Shown: positions 45,903 through 54,771, numbered from the stretch's first letter. The stretch: DNA of 64,000 nucleotides from an uncultured Flavihumibacter sp. (GCA_902168105.1 CABHOY010000019.1:434001-498000); one strand, 5' to 3'. Numbers and translations are program-made. Notes: a model not told the origin generated them from the sequence alone.

Positions 45903-47708
45903 TCAGGAATGGTCTTCTTTAAACCGCTGACCGATGCCTGAAGCTCGTTCCACAAAACGTTCTGCTGTTTGCATCAGCACTTCTGCCGACGACTGTACAT
46001 AGACTTTTTCCTTCGCCCTGGTCACACCTGTATATAACAATTCTCTTGTCAGAATAGGTACATCCTTTGCCCTGGGCAAGATCACCATCACTTCTGTAAA
46101 TTCTGATCCCTGGCTTTTATGGATCGTCATTGCAAATACGGTTTCTGCCTCTGTAAGGTAGCCGGGCAGCACAGCTTTCAGTTCTCCGTTACTGTCTTCA
46201 AACCAGGCCATGAGCGCACCGTTTTCATCCGGGCGGACAATGCCTGTATCACCGTTAAAAAGGCCATGTTCGTAGTAGTTCCGTGTGAGGATGATCGGTC
46301 TGTTCTCATAAAAGTCAGCATTTACACGGATCAGCCTTTTATCGTGCAGGATCTTTTCAATATTCCTGTTAATAGCATACAGTCCTTCTTCTCCTTCCCT
46401 GATCGCGCATAGTACACGCAGGTCGTTCAACAACCGCAGCGCAGTACGGATATCCTTTTCAACAATGAAGGCGCTGTAACCTGATACAAACTCTCTGAAC
46501 AGTTCTTTTGAATATTGCTGATCAATAGCGACCTGCTGATCTGCCTCCGGCGCCAGGAAACTCTGTATAGCGGATTGGTTGTTGGCGATGATCGCTTTAC
46601 TGAACTTACCGATCCCTTTTTCCCCACTGAACCGGTGACTGCGCCTCAGTTCAACCAGGTGTTGGAAAAGCGGATGTGTATCCCGTTCTTTTATCTGTGT
46701 TGCGGGTAGCTTCCTTCTTTCATCAGGGATGAAGGAATTGATCAGCGTCAGTCTTTCTGCCGTAAACAGGTTTAATGTATCCTGCGCCTGGCAAAGATCA
46801 CCGAACAAGCTGCCTGCTTCTACTGAGGCCAGCTGGTCTTTATCTCCCAGCAGTATCAGCCTTGTTCCTGCACCTACAGCATCCAGTAATTTGGCAAATA
46901 ACGCAACGTCAATCATTGAACATTCGTCAATGATCACTACATCATAATTCAGCGGATTATCCGCATTATATACGAAGTAGGGACTATCTTTTTTAGAGCG
47001 CAGTAAACGGTGAATGGTGCTCGGGGCGAGGCTTTGGAACTGTGCAGTGATACGCTCGTCCACCGGCAGTTTAGTATTTCTCAGACTCTCCGCCATACGT
47101 GCGGCGGCTTTCCCAGTGGGTGCTGCCAGTGCTACTTTCAATGACGGATCGAGATAGTATAGTATGGAGAGGACCTTTGCAACGGTTGTTGTTTTACCTG
47201 TGCCGGGGCCTCCTGTAATGATCGTGAAGTTATTGAGTACGCCTGTCACTGCAGCGCTCAGTTGCCAGTCGGCGGGATCGCCACCATCCGGTGTGAATGC
47301 GGGACCTGCGGCGAAGAGGTTACTGATGAATGCACGGTTTGTTTCCAGCATTTCCAACCTATCCTTCAATACTTCCTTTTCTGTAGCGAGGAACTGATGG
47401 ATACGGCGCAGGAATGTCGTTTCATAGCGGAAGTACCGTTGCAGGTACAGACGTTCCTGGTACAGCACAAACGGCTGCGTATCGCTACCGTTCTTTGCTA
47501 CCAGTGGTATATTTTGTAGCTGCTTACTGCCAGCCGGCAGGTTCTCGCAGAATGCGGGAAGTCCGCCGGTAGTGTCAATACGTTTTTCCAGGTGCAGGCA
47601 GATATGGCCTTCGCTCAGCTTTCGTGAAAGCAGGTAGGCATACGGCTTCAGGGCCGGTACCTGGAAGTATTCTGCGAATTGCTGGTGGACGTCGTTGATT
47701 GTATGCAT
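45903..47708 (-). CDS. recD: Exodeoxyribonuclease V alpha subunit RecD
   Basis: This protein of about 601 residues is the 5'-3' helicase of RecBCD. It has Walker A ITGGPGTGKTTT, motif II VIIDECSMIDVALF, motif III LLGDKDQLASVEAG and motif VI LYTGVTRAKEKV near the C-terminus, as well as TIHKSQGSEF. The frame is open to 47747, but MHTINDVHQQF at 47708 starts the family-like N-terminus. It is first in the tight recD-recC-recB operon. Its promoter must lie in the repeat-rich spacer upstream. Confidence 0.94.
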   Translation of the reverse strand: MHTINDVHQQFAEYFQVPALKPYAYLLSRKLSEGHICLHLEKRIDTTGGLPAFCENLPAGSKQLQNIPLVAKNGSDTQPFVLYQERLYLQRYFRYETTFLRRIHQFLATEKEVLKDRLEMLETNRAFISNLFAAGPAFTPDGGDPADWQLSAAVTGVLNNFTIITGGPGTGKTTTVAKVLSILYYLDPSLKVALAAPTGKAAARMAESLRNTKLPVDERITAQFQSLAPSTIHRLLRSKKDSPYFVYNADNPLNYDVVIIDECSMIDVALFAKLLDAVGAGTRLILLGDKDQLASVEAGSLFGDLCQAQDTLNLFTAERLTLINSFIPDERRKLPATQIKERDTHPLFQHLVELRRSHRFSGEKGIGKFSKAIIANNQSAIQSFLAPEADQQVAIDQQYSKELFREFVSGYSAFIVEKDIRTALRLLNDLRVLCAIREGEEGLYAINRNIEKILHDKRLIRVNADFYENRPIILTRNYYEHGLFNGDTGIVRPDENGALMAWFEDSNGELKAVLPGYLTEAETVFAMTIHKSQGSEFTEVMVILPRAKDVPILTRELLYTGVTRAKEKVYVQSSAEVLMQTAERFVERASGIGQRFKEDHS

Positions 47709-47824
47709 ATCTCGTTTCAGTGCCTGACGCCTCGCGGGTCGAGGCAATCTGTGAAATTACGATTTTTTAGTGGCTTGCGAAGATGGGGTTGTGTACACGC
47801 GATTTTAGGCCGCGTTAAGTAGCT

Positions 47825-47967
47825 CGGTTTCAGTATGGGATCGCGGTCGGCGCCTCTTCGGTTCGATCGCTATTTGGCTTTTTCAAGCGTATTGGCTGTG
47901 GATCTCTAGCTGGCGGCATCAAGCGTATCTCAAAGAGCCGAAGGCCCGCGATTCCCATCTGAAACCG
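47825..47967. repeat. Imperfect inverted repeat (MITE-like)
   Basis: CGGTTTCAGTATGGGATCGC from 47825 pairs with the segment ending GAATCCC/GGGATT-type at 47946-47967 (reverse complement CGGTTTCAGATGGGAATCGC). The interior contains CAAGCGTAT twice. The 143-bp unit looks like a small non-autonomous element or a degenerate palindromic sequence; no target-site duplication could be confirmed. Confidence 0.55.
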
Positions 47968-48127
47968 CTGCTACTTATACGCTCCCCATTATTAGCTGGA
48001 GGCAATCATGCATGGCAGATACCGGTATATGACAACCTGTAGTATAACTGTCTGTGCAAATATTCCTGGAAAATGGGGATAACTTCTCCGTTTTGATTGC
48101 CTCTATTATGGATGAACCGGAATGACC

Positions 48128-48272
48128 GAAGTACGCTTTATACAGGGCGTATACATGCTTCATACACGACGCATACAGGACGCATGGGTGGACTTAAACA
48201 ACCAGAAGTACGCTTTATACAGGGCGTATACATGCCTTATACACGACGCATACAGGACGCATGGGTGGACTT
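48128..48272. repeat. 77-bp tandem direct duplication (about 1.9 copies)
   Basis: The unit starting GAAGTACGCTTTATACAGGG at 48128 starts again at 48205, and the two match almost fully until 48272, apart from a few changes around ATGCTTCAT versus ATGCCTTAT. Inside each unit lie short related pieces (CGTATACATGC, CATACACGACGC, CATACAGGACGC), so the region may have grown from smaller repeats. Confidence 0.9.
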
Positions 48273-48344
48273 GAAGAGGTTAAAGATTTGTATCCCTGTA
48301 CTACAGACTGTCATTGCTATTGCAGGAAGCCCCGAAGCAGCGGA

Positions 48345-48492
48345 GGCTCAGGTGGAGACCCTGGCTTTAGTTGTTTGAAGCCCGCTGACACGACCTAACA
48401 GGGGTTAAATAATGATCCAACTGCCCATCCGCTTGATCAAGCCCAACAGAACAGAGGCTTCAAAGAACTACAGCCAGGGTCCCACCTGAAGC
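48345..48492. repeat. Imperfect inverted repeat with ~35-bp arms
   Basis: The arm at 48345-48380 (GGCTCAGGTGGAGACCCTGG and on) pairs with 48458-48492 (reverse complement GGCTTCAGGTGGGACCCTGG and on) with a few mismatches and a loop of about 77 nt. It is like a MITE or a large hairpin. An integron attC site was considered, but the R' and R'' core sites could not be identified. Confidence 0.65.
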
Positions 48493-48566
48493 CGCAGCGA
48501 GGGCAATCCCATGAAAGCAGCTGACAATATCTCAATGCATTTCGGAAATAGTAAGGTATCCAAAAA

Positions 48567-48595
48567 CAAGAGGCCCCCGTAACGGAGGCCTCTTG
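48567..48595 (-). terminator. Intrinsic terminator of the aldehyde oxidoreductase operon
   Basis: CAAGAGGCC at 48567-48575 pairs with GGCCTCTTG at 48587-48595, with a further inner CCG/CGG pairing, and T residues follow on the minus strand. It is 5 bp after the stop codon of the molybdenum subunit gene. Confidence 0.88.
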
Positions 48596-48600
48596 AAACA

Positions 48601-50769
48601 TTATGCAGACAATACCTTGTCAGGCGTAATAGGCAGCTCCCGGATCCTTTTGCCGGTAGCATGGTACACCGCATTCGCGACTGCAGCAGAGAAGCCGATC
48701 AAGGCAATCTCCCCCATTCCCTTCGATCCCATCGGATTAGTATATGGATCGGGCTTGTCGATAAAAATCGTTTCGATGTGCGGTACGTCAGCACTTACCG
48801 GCACGTGATAATCCGCCAGGTTGTTGTTGACGAAACGGCCAAAGCGGTGGTCAATAACCCCTTCTTCCGTTAACGCCATACCAATACCTCCCGTTACGCC
48901 GCCGATCATCTGGCTGGCAGCCGTTTTCGGGCTCACGATCCGGCCGGAATCTGCAACGGTGACAACACGTTTTACCCGCACCACACCGGTGCCAGGATGT
49001 ACCCGCACTTCGGCGAAGTGGATGGAGAAAGAATACATGGAATACTTGCCTTGCTCCTCTCCGCCTTTGGAAGACTTCGTTACTTCAAAGAAGGTCTTGT
49101 TCTGTTTTGACAATACATCCTGTAAGCTGTCTGATTTGCCGGCAGCCGGTTTTACGGCGCCATTGTCAAAGGTCAGCCCTGCTTCTGTGAGGATGCCCTT
49201 CAATGCAGTACAAACATCATATACAGCCGAACCTACTGATGATACGGTTGCAGAACCACCCTGACTGCCAGATGGCGGGAAAGCTGCATTACCGAGCTCA
49301 AAACGGATCTTTTCTATTGGCAGCCCAGTTACTTCATGTGCAATCTGCACCATGGCAGTGCTGGTACCCGGACCGATATCGCTGGTAGCGCTTTGCAGCA
49401 CTAAGGTTCCGTCGGTATTCAATTGTGCACGACAGGTAGATTCACCACGGTGAGCACCGAATACACCGGTACTCATGCCGTAACCTACAAGCCACTCTCC
49501 GTCTTTCATGGAGGCGGGAGCCGGGTTGCGTTTTGCCCAACCGATCTTCTCACTGCCAAGCTGGTACGCTTCCTTCAGGTTGTTGCTGGAAAAAGGCTTG
49601 TTCCTTTCGGGGTCTGTTTCGGCAAAATTCTTTAGTCTGAACTGCAAGGGGTCCATATTCACTTTGTACGCCATTTCATCAATGGCAGATTCTAAAGCGA
49701 ATGCTCCGGTGGCTTCACCGGGACCACGCATCCAGATCGGTACGCCTCTGTCGAGAGGAACGATGCGGTATTTGGTCGTTACGTTGGGACAGGCATACAT
49801 AAAACGGGTCATGGATACGGCGCCTTCAGTGAAGTCGTCGTAACTGGCCGTTTCTGCAGTGGCTTCATGGTAGATGCCGGTCAGCTGACCGTCCTGTGTG
49901 GCGCCCATACTGATATGTTGAATCGTATACGGACGATAACCTACGAGTGTGAACATCTGCTCGCGGGTCATGACGAGTTTCACCGGCTTTTTCAGTTTCA
50001 GGGCTGCTGCTGCAACAGCTACTTCCTGCGGCCAGGTACGTAATCCCATACCAAAACCTCCTCCCACAAATTCAGAATGTACCTGTACGTTCTTTTCGTC
50101 TATCTTAAATGCAGATGCCAGCGTACGCTGGGTTGATTTAACACCTTGTGTTTTGGCGTATACCGTCAGCTTGTCGTCGCCTTCCCAGAAAGCCAGGATA
50201 CCGGCCAGTTCCATCGGATTGTGTACTTCAACAGGAACGGTATAATCGGCCTTTAGCTTTACCGGGGCTGTATTGTGGGCATCCTTGTCAGTTCCCCGGG
50301 AATAGTCGCCCAGACGTGGCGGCATGGCCGCCTTTTCCTTGTTCTTCAGCAGATCAGTATTGTGCGCTGCTTTATTGTAAGTGGCTGTTACTAATGAGGC
50401 GGCGTGTTGTGCACGTTCCAGGGTATCTGCAATAACCAGCGCGATAGGCTGGCCGTTAAAGAGTATTTTATTGCTACCCAGCATGCGGTATTTTTCCCCG
50501 CCTGAAGGAAGTTTACTGTTATTGCCCTGCTCTGCCCAACCAGGGATGGCAGGCATGTTCAGGTGAGTGAATACCGCCAATACACCTGGTGCGCGTTCGG
50601 CAGTTTTCGTATTGATCGTAGCAACAGTACCGCGGGTAATAGCACTGGTCACCATCACACAAAAAGTTACTCCGGGCACTTCAAATTCTGCAAAGTATTT
50701 TGCCTTGCCGGTTACTTTAGCTCTGCCATCGACCCGGTTAAGCGGCTCACTTTTTTTATCGATTCCCAT
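48601..50769 (-). CDS. Xanthine dehydrogenase family aldehyde oxidoreductase, molybdenum-binding subunit (PaoC/YagR-like)
   Basis: This 722-residue catalytic subunit binds the molybdenum cofactor and oxidises aldehydes to acids. The fold's two large domains start with EPLNRVDGRAKVTGKAKYFAEF and continue with the cofactor-binding segments EFVGGGFGMGLR, MRGPGEATGAFALESAIDEMA and QGGSATVSS. The catalytic Glu lies in GSKGMGEIALIG near the C-terminus. It has no signal peptide and would be exported with the Tat-signal-bearing iron-sulphur subunit. It is the last gene of a three-gene operon and starts 28 bp after the FAD subunit gene. Confidence 0.93.
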   Translation of the reverse strand: MGIDKKSEPLNRVDGRAKVTGKAKYFAEFEVPGVTFCVMVTSAITRGTVATINTKTAERAPGVLAVFTHLNMPAIPGWAEQGNNSKLPSGGEKYRMLGSNKILFNGQPIALVIADTLERAQHAASLVTATYNKAAHNTDLLKNKEKAAMPPRLGDYSRGTDKDAHNTAPVKLKADYTVPVEVHNPMELAGILAFWEGDDKLTVYAKTQGVKSTQRTLASAFKIDEKNVQVHSEFVGGGFGMGLRTWPQEVAVAAAALKLKKPVKLVMTREQMFTLVGYRPYTIQHISMGATQDGQLTGIYHEATAETASYDDFTEGAVSMTRFMYACPNVTTKYRIVPLDRGVPIWMRGPGEATGAFALESAIDEMAYKVNMDPLQFRLKNFAETDPERNKPFSSNNLKEAYQLGSEKIGWAKRNPAPASMKDGEWLVGYGMSTGVFGAHRGESTCRAQLNTDGTLVLQSATSDIGPGTSTAMVQIAHEVTGLPIEKIRFELGNAAFPPSGSQGGSATVSSVGSAVYDVCTALKGILTEAGLTFDNGAVKPAAGKSDSLQDVLSKQNKTFFEVTKSSKGGEEQGKYSMYSFSIHFAEVRVHPGTGVVRVKRVVTVADSGRIVSPKTAASQMIGGVTGGIGMALTEEGVIDHRFGRFVNNNLADYHVPVSADVPHIETIFIDKPDPYTNPMGSKGMGEIALIGFSAAVANAVYHATGKRIRELPITPDKVLSA

Positions 50770-50797
50770 ATAGTGGGTTTTTAACGTTTAGAAGATG

Positions 50798-51781
50798 TTA
50801 TGCCTGTGCGGCTGCTGTTTTCAGCGCCTCCACAATGGTGTTGGGCGCTAGTGTGAGTTTGAATGCATTGCCTCCCTGCGACTTCGCCTGCGCCATTGAG
50901 AGTTCTGCCGCTTTACGGAAGTTCTCTTCTGTAGCAGGCTTTCCTTTCAGCCAGGCTTCTGCTTCTTTCAAACGCCAGGGTTTATGCGCTACACCTCCCA
51001 GGGCCAGTCTAACATCTGTAATATTACCGCCTTTGATCTGCATGGCAGCTCCTGCAGACACTAGTGCAAAAGCATAAGAAGCACGGTCGCGTACTTTCAG
51101 GTAATGCGTATTGGCCGATAACTGGTTGAATGGAATATCTACTGCAATGATCAGCTCTCCACGTTGCAGGTTGTTATCCTGCTGCGGCGTATCGCCTGGC
51201 AGCCGGTGGAAATCCCCGAAAGGGATCTTCCTTTCTCCTTTGGGACCAGCTACGATCACTGTGGCATCGAGTGCTGCAAGTGCTACGCACATATCACTTG
51301 GGTGTACTGCGATGCATTTATCGCTAGCCCCGAAGATGGCATGCATCCTGCTGAAACCTCCTATGGCGCCGCAGCCGGAGCCGGGGTTACGTTTATTGCA
51401 GGGCATCGCTGTATCATAGAAATAATGACAACGGGTACGTTGCATCATATTTCCCCCTACAGTCGCCATATTCCTTAATTGCGGTGAAGCGCCCGCTTTT
51501 AGTGCCTGTGACAACAATGGGAAATGTTTGATGACCAAATCATTTTCCGCCACAGCTGTATTCTTTGCCAGCGCTCCTATACGGAGACCGGTCTTCGTTT
51601 CTTCTATTGTCGCCAATGGCAGCTTATTGATATCTACCAGTCTCTCAGGATTCGTCACACCACTTTTCATCAGGTCCACGAGATTGGTACCGCCGGCCAG
51701 GAACATGGCCGTTTTATCTTTTGCCAGGGCTGCAATGGCCGATTCTTTGGAGGTAACCCTCACATAACTGAACTGGTTCAT
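50798..51781 (-). CDS. Aldehyde oxidoreductase FAD-binding subunit (PaoB/YagS-like)
   Basis: This 327-residue subunit carries FAD and passes electrons between the iron-sulphur centres and the acceptor. FAD-binding segments are visible as FLAGGTNLVDLMKSG and ATVGGNMMQRTRC. The Cys-rich insert RCHYFYDTAMPCNKRNPGSGC near 115-140 matches the extra 4Fe-4S cluster site of the YagS type. Its start overlaps the end of the iron-sulphur subunit gene by 4 bp (51778-51781), which indicates translational coupling. Confidence 0.93.
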   Translation of the reverse strand: MNQFSYVRVTSKESAIAALAKDKTAMFLAGGTNLVDLMKSGVTNPERLVDINKLPLATIEETKTGLRIGALAKNTAVAENDLVIKHFPLLSQALKAGASPQLRNMATVGGNMMQRTRCHYFYDTAMPCNKRNPGSGCGAIGGFSRMHAIFGASDKCIAVHPSDMCVALAALDATVIVAGPKGERKIPFGDFHRLPGDTPQQDNNLQRGELIIAVDIPFNQLSANTHYLKVRDRASYAFALVSAGAAMQIKGGNITDVRLALGGVAHKPWRLKEAEAWLKGKPATEENFRKAAELSMAQAKSQGGNAFKLTLAPNTIVEALKTAAAQA

Positions 51782-52404
51782 ACTTTTTTCCCTCCCTGTT
51801 TTACGTCCATGATAGCATCTACGATATTAGAATAGGCGCCACAGCGACAGATGTTCCCACTCATGTATTCCCTTACTTCTTCCGGTGTGCTGGCATGACC
51901 CTCCCGGATACAACATACCGCAGACATGATCTGTCCCGGCGTACAATATCCGCACTGGAAACCGTCATGCTCCAGGAAAGCTTCCTGCATGGGATGCAGG
52001 TTATCGCCATCTGCCAGTCCTTCGATGGTGGTCACCTCACGTCCTTCCGTTGTCAGTGCCAGCGTAAGACACGAGTTTACACGTTCCCCATCCACATGCA
52101 CTGTACATGCGCCGCATTGTCCATGGTCGCAACCTTTTTTTGTACCGGTGAGGTGCAGACGTTCTCTTAACAGGTCGAGTAACGTTACACGTGGTTCTAT
52201 TCTGACACTTTGTTTTACGCCATTGATCATCACATTGAGCGGCATTGTTTCAATAGCCGATGCGATCTGTTCATCAACACCTTTTTCAGCCGCTTTAAGG
52301 ACCGGATCGGGTGTTAACGCCAACGCCGTGATCAGCGAGGATTTCTTCAGGAAGGAGCGCCGGGAAGTACCGGTATGCTCTTCGTTTTTGAGTTGGTCAT
52401 CCAT
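51778..52404 (-). CDS. Aldehyde oxidoreductase 2Fe-2S subunit with Tat signal (PaoA/YagT-like)
   Basis: This 208-residue subunit has a twin-arginine signal (TSRRSFLKKSSLITALAL at 13-30), so the whole complex should be exported folded to the periplasm. The first 2Fe-2S cluster site is CDHGQCGACTVHVDGERVNSC, split across about residues 92-112, and the second is in QCGYCTPGQ and ICRCGAY. It is the first gene of the operon, and a 14-bp palindrome lies about 115 bp upstream. Electrons probably go to a periplasmic acceptor; the natural aldehyde substrate is not evident. No maturation chaperone gene (PaoD/YagQ) is next to it. Confidence 0.94.
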   Translation of the reverse strand: MDDQLKNEEHTGTSRRSFLKKSSLITALALTPDPVLKAAEKGVDEQIASAIETMPLNVMINGVKQSVRIEPRVTLLDLLRERLHLTGTKKGCDHGQCGACTVHVDGERVNSCLTLALTTEGREVTTIEGLADGDNLHPMQEAFLEHDGFQCGYCTPGQIMSAVCCIREGHASTPEEVREYMSGNICRCGAYSNIVDAIMDVKQGGKKV

Positions 52405-52519
52405 AGTTTGCTTCAGTTTCAGTTTGACAGTATTGTGCGGTTTATTTTCGTTGTGCAGCGCTTTCCGCAGTTTCAGATCTTTTGTTTTGTTAATAGCTTC
52501 CTTTACGCTCTGAATGGCG

Positions 52520-52533
52520 TTATGTTAACATAA
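52520..52533. promoter_or_regulatory. 14-bp perfect palindrome, possible operator of the aldehyde oxidoreductase operon
   Basis: TTATGTTAACATAA is self-complementary and lies 116 bp upstream of the 2Fe-2S subunit start. The form suits a dimeric regulator. No regulator gene is next to it, so its protein partner is unknown. Confidence 0.4.
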
Positions 52534-52751
52534 TGAATTTACCCAATAACGTAGATCATGAAATGACGAGTGGCAAATAACAGTCCTGCAATATATAAAT
52601 TAAACAATCGCCAGCGCCGCTAAGCCTCTACCAGTATGTACTAATACACAGTTCCGTTATATACACGATCACACAACGAAATGGATATATGCAGGAGTGT
52701 AAACTGCGCAACTATCGCCACTAAAACCATACCGGGCGGCAGCAACGGATA

Positions 52752-52771
52752 CACTATCTTTCGAGATAGTG
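52752..52771 (+). promoter_or_regulatory. 8-bp hairpin with TTCG tetraloop in the kinase leader
   Basis: CACTATCT (52752-52759), loop TTCG, AGATAGTG (52764-52771) form a perfect stem-loop about 93 bp upstream of the kinase start. UUCG loops are very stable in RNA. No T-run follows, so it is more likely a leader structure or mRNA-stabilising element than a terminator. Confidence 0.45.
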
Positions 52772-52864
52772 CTGATAACGATCCTTTACATCATTAAAGA
52801 TCACGTCCGGGGTTTATATCAATTTACAAAATATAGCGATTTTTTTGCTACAATTGCCCTTAGA

Positions 52865-54337
52865 ATGAAGATCTCGCATTATATATTCCTGGGATTTGTA
52901 TCAGTGCTGATACTATTCTCCATTACTACTTTCGTCAACTTCAGTTTGTCGAATACCGTGATGGAAAACAATGATTACTTTACCAGATCGACAAACCTTG
53001 TGCGCAACAGTGGCAGGTTCCAGCGGAATGTGCTGACAATGGTAAATGGCCTCAGAGGTTACCTGCTTACCGGTGAAAAGTCTTTCGTCGAGGCTTATGA
53101 TTCCGCCAATATTGAGAATGAGATCATCTTAAAAGAGATGGAAGGTCTTATTACCGATTCCTCACAAACAAAAATGCTGCGTCAAATCAAGGACCTGAAT
53201 GATCAATGGACGGAAGAATATACTGATCCGCTGAAACAGGCGAAGATGTTCGCGTCTGTCAGCCGTCAGCACCTGGACACCTTCAATAAGGTGTACAAGG
53301 ACAAGTTTGCTTCCGGTCATGAAAGAAGTATACAGACTGCCCTGCAGCAACAATTCAAAGAATTTGCAGCATCAGAATACGCTATGCGTGAGACCAGGAA
53401 ACAGGAGCTGGCGGCCTCTGTGACCAACACAAGGAGCTTGTCCCTGTTGCTGACTACTACATCCATTATACTCGGGTTGTCCATTATTACGTTCGTTACA
53501 CTAAAGATCTCGAGACGTATCAGGGTTATGACGGACATGGCTAACGATATCGCCAGCGGCAACTATGATGTAATGGTTAAGGACATCGGTAAAGATGAAA
53601 TGAGCGACCTGGGAAATGCGCTGAACCATATGTCGACGGAATTATCCAGGAATATCACTTTGTTAAAACGCTCCAACGAGGAACTCGACCAGTTCGCCCA
53701 GATCGTGTCCCATGACCTGAAAGGGCCTCTGAGAGGTATCAGTAATGTGGTCTCCTGGATCGAAGAAGATCATCAGCAGGAACTCACGCCTCAGATGAGT
53801 GAATACATGGAGCTGATCAAAGGGCGGGTTGACAGGGCCGAAAATCTTATTGAAGGCCTGCTTTCCTATGCCAAAGCTGACAAAGAAACTATCGAAAAGG
53901 AAGCTGTAATTCTCAATGCGCTCGTAAAAGAAGCAGTGGATAATTTACCGGACACGGGGGATGTGCACGTTGAGATCGGTGATCTGCCCACTATTTATGC
54001 AGAAAAATTATGGCTCTTCCAGATTTTTTCCAATCTGATCAGCAATGCCATCAAACATAATGACAAAGCGGATCCTAAGGTAAAAGTCTACTTCAAAGAA
54101 CACGAAGATCACTATGAATTCTTTGTTGAAGACAATGGAAATGGCATTGCAAATCATTATCACAAGCGGATTTTTATTATTTTTCAGACTTTAAAGGATA
54201 GAGATAGCTTCGAAAGCACTGGCGTGGGATTGGCAATAGTCAAGAAAATAATAGACACAAAGAAGCAACAGATCAACGTAGTTTCATCGCCAGGCAAAGG
54301 TTCTGTCTTTTCCTTCACCTGGTCAAAAGAACAATAA
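52865..54337 (+). CDS. Sensor histidine kinase with CHASE3 domain
   Basis: This 490-residue membrane kinase has a first membrane segment (about 6-28), a periplasmic CHASE3 helical sensor (about 35-175), a second membrane segment (about 191-213), a HAMP linker (about 214-265), a HisKA domain with the phosphorylated His283 (QIVSHDLKGPLRG), and a HATPase domain with N-box FSNLISNAIKHN, G1 box DNGNGI and G2 box GVGLAIVKK. ATG at 52865 is chosen because it places the first membrane segment at the N-terminus. The response regulator gene follows with a 1-bp stop/start overlap (TAATG), so the two form a coupled signalling pair. The ligand is unknown. Confidence 0.92.
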   Translation: MKISHYIFLGFVSVLILFSITTFVNFSLSNTVMENNDYFTRSTNLVRNSGRFQRNVLTMVNGLRGYLLTGEKSFVEAYDSANIENEIILKEMEGLITDSSQTKMLRQIKDLNDQWTEEYTDPLKQAKMFASVSRQHLDTFNKVYKDKFASGHERSIQTALQQQFKEFAASEYAMRETRKQELAASVTNTRSLSLLLTTTSIILGLSIITFVTLKISRRIRVMTDMANDIASGNYDVMVKDIGKDEMSDLGNALNHMSTELSRNITLLKRSNEELDQFAQIVSHDLKGPLRGISNVVSWIEEDHQQELTPQMSEYMELIKGRVDRAENLIEGLLSYAKADKETIEKEAVILNALVKEAVDNLPDTGDVHVEIGDLPTIYAEKLWLFQIFSNLISNAIKHNDKADPKVKVYFKEHEDHYEFFVEDNGNGIANHYHKRIFIIFQTLKDRDSFESTGVGLAIVKKIIDTKKQQINVVSSPGKGSVFSFTWSKEQ

Positions 54338-54759
54338 TGCAGCCGATTAATATTTTACTGGTAGAAGATGATAAGCTGGATGTGATAGATATTAAGCGTT
54401 CACTTGATAAATTGAATATTTTTTATAAACTGACCAATGCAAAAAATGGCGAGGAAGCCATCTCTCTGCTGGATGAACAGATCAGTTCAAGTAACGGCAC
54501 CTTACCGGATGTGATGCTGATAGACATCAACATGCCTAAGGTAAATGGATTTGAAGTACTCGAATATATGCGTGGGCATGAGGAATTAAAGCAGATCAAA
54601 CGCTTTATACTTACTACTTCCGGCGACCGTACTGACAAGTCGGCTGCGGAAAAACTGGGTGTATCAGGTTATATCATCAAACCTTTGAAGCTGAACAGCC
54701 CTACCGCTATGGATGCTTTCAACCTGATGATAGACCTGCTGAACTTTAAAAAGAACTAA
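54337..54759 (+). CDS. Single-domain response regulator (Rcp1-like)
   Basis: This 140-residue receiver has no output domain. The acidic pair is in LLVEDDKLD, the phosphoacceptor Asp in LIDINMPKVNGFE (near residue 63), the Thr/Ser in LTTSGD and the conserved Lys in YIIKPL. Receivers of this sort pass the signal by binding other proteins, or serve as phosphate shuttles. It is translationally coupled to the kinase before it (TAATG overlap). Its stop codon lies 20 bp from the end of the convergent helicase gene. Confidence 0.93.
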   Translation: MQPINILLVEDDKLDVIDIKRSLDKLNIFYKLTNAKNGEEAISLLDEQISSSNGTLPDVMLIDINMPKVNGFEVLEYMRGHEELKQIKRFILTTSGDRTDKSAAEKLGVSGYIIKPLKLNSPTAMDAFNLMIDLLNFKKN

Positions 54760-54771
54760 CATGGAGCAAAA

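Larger units (their letters stand above)
47709..48600. other. Gene-free, repeat-rich spacer upstream of recD
   Basis: About 890 bp hold no convincing gene. They contain three separate repeat structures: an inverted repeat at 47825-47967, a 77-bp tandem duplication at 48128-48272 and an inverted repeat at 48345-48492, plus a terminator at 48567-48595. The open frames across the tandem repeat shift frame between the copies (77 is not a multiple of three), so they are not coding. The make-up suggests insertion of small mobile or palindromic elements. Confidence 0.7.
52405..52864. other. Divergent promoter region between the aldehyde oxidoreductase operon and the histidine kinase gene
   Basis: These 460 bp have no family-like reading frame. 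They hold a perfect 14-bp palindrome TTATGTTAACATAA at 52520-52533 on the oxidoreductase side and a UUCG hairpin at 52752-52771 on the kinase side. Frames that extend the kinase upstream to 52769 have no family features. Confidence 0.6.

Noticed and set aside
48128..48272. CRISPR-like direct repeats
   Set aside because: Only about two copies of a 77-bp unit directly abut each other, with no spacers and no cas genes in the window.
48097..48378. Open frame of 93 codons across the 77-bp tandem duplication
   Set aside because: The repeat unit is not a multiple of three, so the two copies are read in different frames; the sequence has no family features and lies in a repeat-rich spacer.
48345..48492. 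Integron attC site
   Set aside because: The large imperfect hairpin is suggestive, but the R' and R'' core sites could not be identified and no integrase gene is present.
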